This document shows, piece by piece, positions 6,204-11,378 of a stretch of 11,378 nucleotides of DNA. Both the position numbers and the translations under genes were made by a program. The notes beneath the pieces were generated by a model that had not been told where the DNA came from, did not search any database, and saw only the letters and a program-made list of their open reading frames with translations. Each line of letters begins with the position of its first letter. Within the stretch, counting starts at the first letter, position 1. Origin of the DNA: Planctomycetota bacterium (lineage in GTDB: Bacteria > Planctomycetota > UBA1135 > UBA2386); the NCBI GenBank assembly GCA_003235605.1, contig QJVU01000024.1, positions 1 through 11,378 of the forward strand. The letters run 5' to 3'.

Positions 6204-7375
6204 CAGCCGCCGATCTTCTGCATCAACTTCAGCAACGGTTGGAACAGCGCGAAAACGATGACCCCCACCAGCACCGCCATGACCACGAGCAACGCCGGCT
6301 CGATGAACTTGAAGGTGCTGTCCACCGTGCGCTTGACCTCGACCTCGTAGCGGTCCGCCACCTTGCCAAGCATGCGGTCCAGCTCACCGGTCTGCTCGCC
6401 GACATCCACCATGTTGACCACGATCGCATCGAAGATGCCGCTCTCCTTCATCGGGGTGGCGATGCCCGAACCCTCGCGGATGCTGGAATGCACCCGGTCG
6501 ACGGCGTTTGTCATGCGAACGTTGGGCAACGCCTCGCGCAGGATGTCCAGGGCTTCGAGGTGCGCAACACCACTCTGGATCAGCGTGCCGAAGGTGCGCG
6601 AGAACCTGGCCACCAACGATTTCTTGATCAGGGTTCCAAACAGCGGAATGCGCAGCTTCAAGGTGTCGGTGGCCCGCTCGTAGGCCGGCACTTTGGCTCG
6701 TGTGAACTTGTGGACCAGGACCACCAGGAGGATGCCGAGGGCATATGCCCACAGGTAGCTCTTGATGTGGTTGGCGGTGTCGATCACCAGGAGCGTCACT
6801 CCCGGCAGGGCTTCCCGCGAACCGAACTGCTCGATGAAGATCTGTTCGAACTTGGGAATCACGAAGATGAACACCAGCACCAGGACGGCGATCGCTACCG
6901 TCAACACGGCAATGGGATAGGCCAGGGCACCCTTGACGCGGCTGCGGATCTCCTCCTGATTCTCCATGAAGTCCGCCAGCCGGTGGAGGATGACGTCCTG
7001 CACACCACCAGCCTCACCGGCCTGCACCATGCTGGTGTACAGGTGGTTGTAGATGTGGGGAAACTTCGCCATCGACTCCGACAGCGAAGTTCCGCTCTCG
7101 ACGTCCTCGGTGATCCCGACCAGCGCCCGCTTGAGCGCCCCTGGTGGCATCTGACCCTCCAGGATGCGCAGGCACTTGGTGACCGGAATACCCGCGTCCA
7201 GGAGCACGGCCAGCTGGCTCGTGAACTCGGTCAGGAGCTTGGCAGTGACCCTGCGACTCTGGAGCAGACCTCCACCCTTGACGGTCCTGGCGGCTGGTTC
7301 CTGAGTGGTTGCCACCGCAACGGATGCGGGCTTGACGCGCTTGAGGGCGACCTTTCTTTGGAGCTTTCTCGGCAT
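6203..7375 (-). CDS. GspF/PilC-family inner-membrane platform protein
   Basis: This family forms the inner-membrane platform of type II secretion systems and type IV pili, where it contacts the assembly ATPase. The 390-residue length is normal (~400). Two T2SSF repeats are visible. The first is ~48-172 with FTSQLAVLLDAGIPVTKCL (51-69), MVQAGEAGG (116-124) and YPIAVL. The second is ~252-378 with FSRTFGTLIQSGVAHLEAL (258-276), MVDVGEQTGELD (322-333) and the C-terminal FIEPALLVVMAVLVG. Hydrophobic helices lie at ~152-174, ~208-222 and ~358-378. Residues 1-45 are a basic, low-complexity cytoplasmic extension. The ATG at 7375 lacks an obvious Shine-Dalgarno. No GspE/PilB ATPase, secretin or pseudopilin is in view, so this is a standalone gene coupled to the histidine kinase. 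Naming it GspF, PilC or TadC-like is not possible from the sequence alone, though the double-domain form favours GspF/PilC. Confidence 0.93.
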   Translation of the reverse strand: MPRKLQRKVALKRVKPASVAVATTQEPAARTVKGGGLLQSRRVTAKLLTEFTSQLAVLLDAGIPVTKCLRILEGQMPPGALKRALVGITEDVESGTSLSESMAKFPHIYNHLYTSMVQAGEAGGVQDVILHRLADFMENQEEIRSRVKGALAYPIAVLTVAIAVLVLVFIFVIPKFEQIFIEQFGSREALPGVTLLVIDTANHIKSYLWAYALGILLVVLVHKFTRAKVPAYERATDTLKLRIPLFGTLIKKSLVARFSRTFGTLIQSGVAHLEALDILREALPNVRMTNAVDRVHSSIREGSGIATPMKESGIFDAIVVNMVDVGEQTGELDRMLGKVADRYEVEVKRTVDSTFKFIEPALLVVMAVLVGVIVFALFQPLLKLMQKIGG

Positions 7376-7465
7376 GCTGTTGCGTGGGACGGCCTGTGCC
7401 AGGGACGCATCGTGAAGCGACCGTGGGTTGCCGGCAAGGGGGTGACCCGTGGTTCCCGGGCTGGA

Positions 7466-8452
7466 CTAGTGCGAGAAGCCGTCAAGGTAGCGCATCAGCT
7501 GGTCCGGGAGATCCACTTCGAAAAGGATCTTCGCCAATGCGACCGCCACCAACAACATGCTCGAGGCGGTGAGCAGCCACGGCCACCTGGGTGCCACCAG
7601 GCTCCCATCTCGGGCATGCAGACTGGACGGCTGCCGGACCTCGTCGGTTGGAAGATCCACCGACTGCATCTCGCCAACATGTCCATCCACGGACTGGACA
7701 TGCACGATCACCACCGTGCTGTTGTCGGGGCCGCCGCTCCGGTTCGCGCGCCGAACCAGCGCTTCCGCCGCGGCCTGCGGTTGCGCATTCCGCGCGATGC
7801 GCAGGAGCTCCGCTTCGTCCACCATGCTCCACAGGCCATCCGTGACCAGCAAGATGCGGTCACCGACCTGCAGCCGGTGGTGCGCGACGTCAACCTCGAT
7901 GCTCTCCTGGCCGGCACCAACACACCGTGTCAGGTAGCTTTCCGGAGAACGCACGGCGTGGTCCTGGGTCAGTTGCGCGAGCTGGCCATTGCGCACCAAC
8001 AGGCAGCGGCTGTCTCCCACGTGGCCGAGCAGCAACCGGCTGCCGTTGAAGTTGGCAACGGTGAGGGTGGTTCCCATGTCACGAAGGGACGGGTTTTCCC
8101 GCGAGATCTCCAGCACCTGGCGGTGGGCGGCGGCAAAACCTGCCCGCATGCGGTCGGCCATGAGCCGGTCCTCGTCGCCGCGCCCCATCTCCGCATTCTC
8201 AGGTGTGCTTGGTGTGTCAGCGGAATCGTGGTCCTGGACGAAGCTCCCCACCAGCGCTCTCACCGCAGCTCGACTGGCCTCTGCGCCGCCACTCACGCCC
8301 CCCATTCCGTCGGCAACGGCGAACAGGCACCCGTACTCCCGTAGCTGCTCCCGATCCTGGGGCACGTAGAGCAGGAAGTCGTCCTCGTTGGCACTGCGCA
8401 CCAGGCCGGTATGGGTGGCGGCGCCAATCGCGATGTTCTTGAAGTGGCGCAT
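7466..8452 (-). CDS. PP2C-family protein serine/threonine phosphatase with C-terminal membrane anchor
   Basis: This metal-dependent phosphatase should remove phosphate from Ser/Thr residues and so counter a Hanks-type kinase. Of 328 residues, ~6-255 form the PP2C domain: SANEDDF (20-26), the metal-binding VADGMGGVSGG (46-56), MGTTL (126-130), GHVGDSR (143-149), LTQDH (161-165), LLVTDGLW (201-208) and GGPDNSTVV (240-248). The metal-binding aspartates in DGMGG, TDG and GPDN are present, so it should be active. A ~30-residue linker leads to one transmembrane helix (~291-311) and a short tail, placing the phosphatase domain in the cytoplasm, like PrpC/Stp-type enzymes with an added anchor. The ATG at 8452 lies 2 nt after the upstream lipoprotein stop (GGAGG is 12 nt upstream), implying coupled expression. 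The partner kinase is not in the window and may lie to the right. Confidence 0.95.
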   Translation of the reverse strand: MRHFKNIAIGAATHTGLVRSANEDDFLLYVPQDREQLREYGCLFAVADGMGGVSGGAEASRAAVRALVGSFVQDHDSADTPSTPENAEMGRGDEDRLMADRMRAGFAAAHRQVLEISRENPSLRDMGTTLTVANFNGSRLLLGHVGDSRCLLVRNGQLAQLTQDHAVRSPESYLTRCVGAGQESIEVDVAHHRLQVGDRILLVTDGLWSMVDEAELLRIARNAQPQAAAEALVRRANRSGGPDNSTVVIVHVQSVDGHVGEMQSVDLPTDEVRQPSSLHARDGSLVAPRWPWLLTASSMLLVAVALAKILFEVDLPDQLMRYLDGFSH

Positions 8453-8454
8453 GA

Positions 8455-9540
8455 CTACTTGGAGCCTCCGAGGCTTCCCAGATCCATGGTCTTGGAAGCG
8501 ACGCTGCCGGTCACCGTCTGGACAAGCACCTGGAGCAGGCGACCGCGAAAGGGCCCGGCCAGCTTCCCGGTGTATTGGAAGCGACCCTCTCGGCGCTGTT
8601 CCGAGGCCAGCAAGCGTTCCTCGAAGCCCTGGACTGCCGGTCCCACCAGGGTCTCCAGGTCCAGCCGGATCCGCAAGAAGCTCACCGCCTCGGAAGAGTC
8701 CAAGACGATCCTGACGGCGTGCCGGGACCCAGACACGTCGATCTTCGCCGGTCCGAAGTTGCGGAGGCGATCTCGCACGTCAGCGGACTTCATTTTCCGC
8801 GCCAGGGCGATGCGCAGCCTCTGGACCGAGACCTCCCGCACCTCCCGGACGACCTTCTGGCTGTCGACCGACGTCCAGAACGGCGGCACCAGTATCGACT
8901 CCACGAAGCCGCCCAGGCTGCAGCGATCGAACATCGTCAGATCCACCGGTCCCGGCTCGGAAACCGTCGGACCGAAGACCAAGCGCCCCGAGCGCACGTC
9001 CCGCAGGGATGCGTGGAGCCTGGCGGTGGACTCGTACGTGCGGTCGGGGATGAACGACCCCAGGGCCAGGAGCCACGCACCCAGGGTGAACGGCCAGCGA
9101 TCGTTGATTCCCCGGGCCCGCACGTCGCCGTCCTGGATCTTCGTGACCACCAGCAGGAAGTCATGACCATCCCGGCGGGCCTGCTCCAACACTGCCTGTA
9201 GGTCTGCCTCCTGCATGGCCTCCTCGCCTTGGTAGGCAGCGAGCTTTCGCCGCAGGGCCGCGTCGGCGGAGTGGGTCGTCTGCACCGTGAAGACCCGTGC
9301 CGCCGCAAGGGTCTTGGTGAGCGCATCCAGGGCAATCCCCTCACCGTCATCCCCTGGGTCCTGGAAGGTGCGGGCGAGGACATCCCCGTTGGTGCCAGGA
9401 ACGCCCTCGGACTCCACGAACGCACCGCCGGTAACGAGTACCGAGTACGGCAGTGGGTCCTGCTCCGCCAGCGCCGAGATGTCGGCATGCGGCGCCGACG
9501 CACAGGCTGTCAGCCCGAGCAGGAGCCACCAGGTCCTCAT
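8455..9540 (-). CDS. Putative lipoprotein of unknown function
   Basis: No family was recognised. The 361-residue protein begins MRTWWLLLGLTACASAP, a clean lipoprotein signal with lipobox LTAC and C13 as the lipidation site; A14 at +2 suits outer-membrane sorting where the Lol rule applies. Residues ~68-145 alternate helix and strand around LLVVTKIQDGDV (129-140), then a hydrophobic segment TLGAWLLALGSFIPDR (152-167). RLHASLRDVRSGRLVFGPTV (174-193) follows, recalling lipoproteins in which such strands line a small domain. The C-terminal ~235-361 is basic and leucine-rich. The ATG at 9540 is chosen because it overlaps the upstream stop (ATGA) and opens directly on the signal; an in-frame ATG at 9579 would add 13 residues ahead of it. 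It lies between the FGE-like protein and the PP2C phosphatase, so a role in the same envelope/signalling unit is likely. Confidence 0.85.
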   Translation of the reverse strand: MRTWWLLLGLTACASAPHADISALAEQDPLPYSVLVTGGAFVESEGVPGTNGDVLARTFQDPGDDGEGIALDALTKTLAAARVFTVQTTHSADAALRRKLAAYQGEEAMQEADLQAVLEQARRDGHDFLLVVTKIQDGDVRARGINDRWPFTLGAWLLALGSFIPDRTYESTARLHASLRDVRSGRLVFGPTVSEPGPVDLTMFDRCSLGGFVESILVPPFWTSVDSQKVVREVREVSVQRLRIALARKMKSADVRDRLRNFGPAKIDVSGSRHAVRIVLDSSEAVSFLRIRLDLETLVGPAVQGFEERLLASEQRREGRFQYTGKLAGPFRGRLLQVLVQTVTGSVASKTMDLGSLGGSK

Positions 9541-11378
9541 CGGCGGCGCACCTCGGCAATGAACGCAACCCCACCGCACAGCCGCAACCCGACTTTGGCC
9601 AGGTGGGGATCCAGCTCATCCAAAAGCACGCCGGCGCCATCCCGGCGCATGTGCAAGGTCCGCACGACCCCCGGGACCGAGGGCGGCAGCACGGCGGCGG
9701 CAGCCTGGCCCCCGTCGGAACCCGGGGGGCCCTGCAACAGGGCCACCTCCCCCAGAGCCAGACCGCGCACCACCCCCAGCTCGCGCAACTCCTTGCGTAC
9801 GGGTTGGAGGTCGTCCATCTCCAGGAAGCTGGTGGCAGCCCGCAGGTGCCGTGCATGGTCGCTCATGAGAATGCGTATCGTTCCCCTGCCGGCGTGCTCC
9901 AGCCAGGGCAAGTCCAGAACCCACTCCCGCACGCCGTAGTCGAGCCCGACCAGGGTGCCCAGGGGGCCGGAGATCTGGTCGCCCAGGGCCTTGCTCTCGC
10001 TCCGGGTTGGGGGCCAGCTCGCGGATGCCATCCCGCGGTTGGCGGACCGGTGGTCCGCGTAGGTCGGGGAGCCGGAGCCGGCGCTGCAGCCGTTCAGCCG
10101 TCCCGGGCTCGGCCCCGTGCCCAGGGCAGCCAGCTCCATCTCCACCCCCATGGGCAGGCGAAACAGGTCTGGGTCACGGCCCAGCAGCCAGCCCGCCAGG
10201 CGGGTCACCGCATAGGCCTGATAGAAGTTGACACCGGTGACCGGACGGTCCGGTCCCGTGCGCAGGCGCTGTTGCCATGCCCCCGTGTCTTCGCGATGCA
10301 CAGCCGGCACCATTCCCTCCACACGGAGACGGTCTCTCCCCTCGGGGTCTGCGGGGAACACCAGCTGGCGCCATCCGCTCTCCGTGGCGGGCAGGATGGA
10401 CAAGGCCCGGGTCACAATGCACTGGTACTGCTGCCTCGTCAGCTCGCCGTCCTGCAGGTAGCAGTCGCGGATGTTGCGGACGCCAATCGGCGGCTGAGGC
10501 CGGAACTTCCCTCGCCCCGGGATCTCTCCCGACACCGGATCTTCGAACTCCCCGCGCGGGCTCAGCACCGGCACCATGACGATGTCGGCGAGCGGTTTCG
10601 GCGCCGCGGCGAAGAGCGCACCGAGGCTTCGGCTGGTCAGTGCGGACCGGATGGTACGCACCAGCAGATTCAGGGGCTGTTTGCCCGCCGGCGTCTGCAG
10701 GTCCGGCGCGATCTGGAACTGGCGGCCCTCATGGCGCAACTCCTCCTCGTCCAGCAGCGACGCCAGGAGCAGGTGGGAGTAGGGTAGGACGAACTCCAGC
10801 ACCGCCCCCTCGCCGCGCGCTGGGCGCAATCGAGCGGGGATGGGCCGCACGCCGGGGAACTGCAGGACGATCTTGTCCTCGTCCTGGGACGTGAACGGGT
10901 AGGGAGAATCCAGGACCAGGCGCGCATCCTGCCCAGCCTCGAGCTGGATGGCCGGTTCCGTGGATCGCGGCCTCGCCAGCTCTTTGAAGTAGTAGAAGTC
11001 GGCGATACGGCAGCGGCCCTGGTGCTGACTGCCACCCGCCACCTGCACCAGCACGGGCCGCTGCAGCACGTCGTGCAGGTCCAGATAGACCAGGTTGCGA
11101 CCGATGCGCACCTCCAGTTGCGGCAGCAACTTCCCAATGGTGACCGGCACCAGGTCCTCGAGGCTGCTGCCGGTGAGCACGCTGCCGCGTACCAATCCAG
11201 GCAGGTCTGGCGACAGGTTCCAGGAAGGCCCCTGGCGCAGCACTGGGTGACCCGCCGCTCCGCTGTCCCTGGCGAACATGTTCCTGCTGAGGCCTTCCAG
11301 GTAGCGGCTGGAGCCCGCACCTGGTGGCGCGCCGCCGACGTGCAGCACCAGTGGCTCTCTCACCACTACCAGGGGGAC
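9537..11378 (-). CDS. Large protein with degenerate FGE-like C-terminal domain (start beyond window)
   Basis: The reading frame is open to the last base, so the true N-terminus lies outside; 613 residues are visible. In this numbering, the first ~270 residues contain no domain I recognise. They appear strand-rich (VRIGRNLVYLDLHDVLQRPV, ~90-109) with LVLDSPYPF (154-162) and KIVLQFPGV (169-177). From ~298 the sequence matches FGE/SUMF1 signatures: NIRDCYLQDGELTRQQYQCI, then RPVTGVNFYQAYAVTRLAGW (378-397), FRLPMGVEMELAAL (406-419, the family's RLPTEAEWEYAA) and GLDYGVREWV (478-487, the family's GLYDMxGNVWEW). The catalytic cysteine pair is missing from the expected C-terminal place, so formylglycine formation is unlikely. 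Such degenerate domains can bind proteins or sugars. It overlaps the lipoprotein gene by 4 nt. In related bacteria this domain is often fused to a Ser/Thr kinase; whether that is so here depends on sequence beyond 11378. Confidence 0.75.
   Translation of the reverse strand, partial: VPLVVVREPLVLHVGGAPPGAGSSRYLEGLSRNMFARDSGAAGHPVLRQGPSWNLSPDLPGLVRGSVLTGSSLEDLVPVTIGKLLPQLEVRIGRNLVYLDLHDVLQRPVLVQVAGGSQHQGRCRIADFYYFKELARPRSTEPAIQLEAGQDARLVLDSPYPFTSQDEDKIVLQFPGVRPIPARLRPARGEGAVLEFVLPYSHLLLASLLDEEELRHEGRQFQIAPDLQTPAGKQPLNLLVRTIRSALTSRSLGALFAAAPKPLADIVMVPVLSPRGEFEDPVSGEIPGRGKFRPQPPIGVRNIRDCYLQDGELTRQQYQCIVTRALSILPATESGWRQLVFPADPEGRDRLRVEGMVPAVHREDTGAWQQRLRTGPDRPVTGVNFYQAYAVTRLAGWLLGRDPDLFRLPMGVEMELAALGTGPSPGRLNGCSAGSGSPTYADHRSANRGMASASWPPTRSESKALGDQISGPLGTLVGLDYGVREWVLDLPWLEHAGRGTIRILMSDHARHLRAATSFLEMDDLQPVRKELRELGVVRGLALGEVALLQGPPGSDGGQAAAAVLPPSVPGVVRTLHMRRDGAGVLLDELDPHLAKVGLRLCGGVAFIAEVRRR

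Noticed and set aside
4827..6350. Long plus-strand open frame opposite the histidine kinase
   Set aside because: Composition is His/Gln/Arg-rich with no domain, and every kinase motif is intact on the minus strand.
7376..7465. Possible terminator in the 90-nt gap between PP2C and GspF-like genes (cccg ... cggg arms)
   Set aside because: Four-base arms and no U-run; nothing beyond local GC richness.
6239..8344. Long plus-strand open frame of about 700 codons opposite the GspF-like and PP2C genes
   Set aside because: It is rich in His, Gln and Arg, matches no family, spans two well-supported minus-strand genes, and is typical antisense open frame in GC-rich DNA.
9453..10787. Plus-strand open frame opposite the large FGE-like protein
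   Set aside because: Low-complexity, proline- and glutamine-rich translation without recognisable motifs; a shadow of the minus-strand gene.

Overview
The window is GC-rich bacterial DNA in which every credible gene lies on the minus strand, so transcription runs from high to low coordinates. I see eleven genes with little space between them. Nothing looks mobile: no transposase, tRNA, rRNA or CRISPR array was found. The content suggests a member of the Planctomycetota or a close relative. The grounds are an excisionase-type helix-turn-helix tethered to the membrane, degenerate formylglycine-generating-enzyme (FGE)-like domains, a PP2C phosphatase with a C-terminal membrane anchor, and a small exported protein resembling ones I recall from that phylum. 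This assignment is recognition only, not a search.

In transcription order: (1) a large protein with a degenerate FGE-like domain, its start beyond the right edge (11378-9537); (2) an uncharacterised lipoprotein (9540-8455), overlapping it by 4 nt; (3) a PP2C-family Ser/Thr phosphatase with a C-terminal transmembrane helix (8452-7466), 2 nt further on. These three form a tight signalling/envelope cluster. Next come (4) a GspF/PilC-type inner-membrane platform protein (7375-6203) and (5) a membrane histidine kinase (6203-4719), joined by a TGATG stop/start overlap. Then follow (6) a small exported protein of unknown function (4611-4069), (7) a membrane-tethered HTH protein (3951-3442), (8) an OmpA/Pal-like lipoprotein (3250-2588) and (9) a second FGE-like, probably exported protein with an uncertain start (about 2576-1458). 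The left end is housekeeping: (10) rsmA (1461-574) and (11) the N-terminal part of dnaG (542-1, running off the window).

The most interesting context is the FGE-like / lipoprotein / PP2C run. It recalls the TagR / TagQ / PppA parts of the threonine-phosphorylation pathway that controls type VI secretion in Pseudomonas. No kinase or secretion gene of that pathway is visible, so this is a hypothesis. The other notable points are an FGE-like gene with no ATG/GTG/TTG start for its leader peptide, a GspF protein without other type II or type IV pilus genes but coupled to a histidine kinase, and a membrane-tethered HTH gene with a perfect palindrome touching its ribosome binding site.
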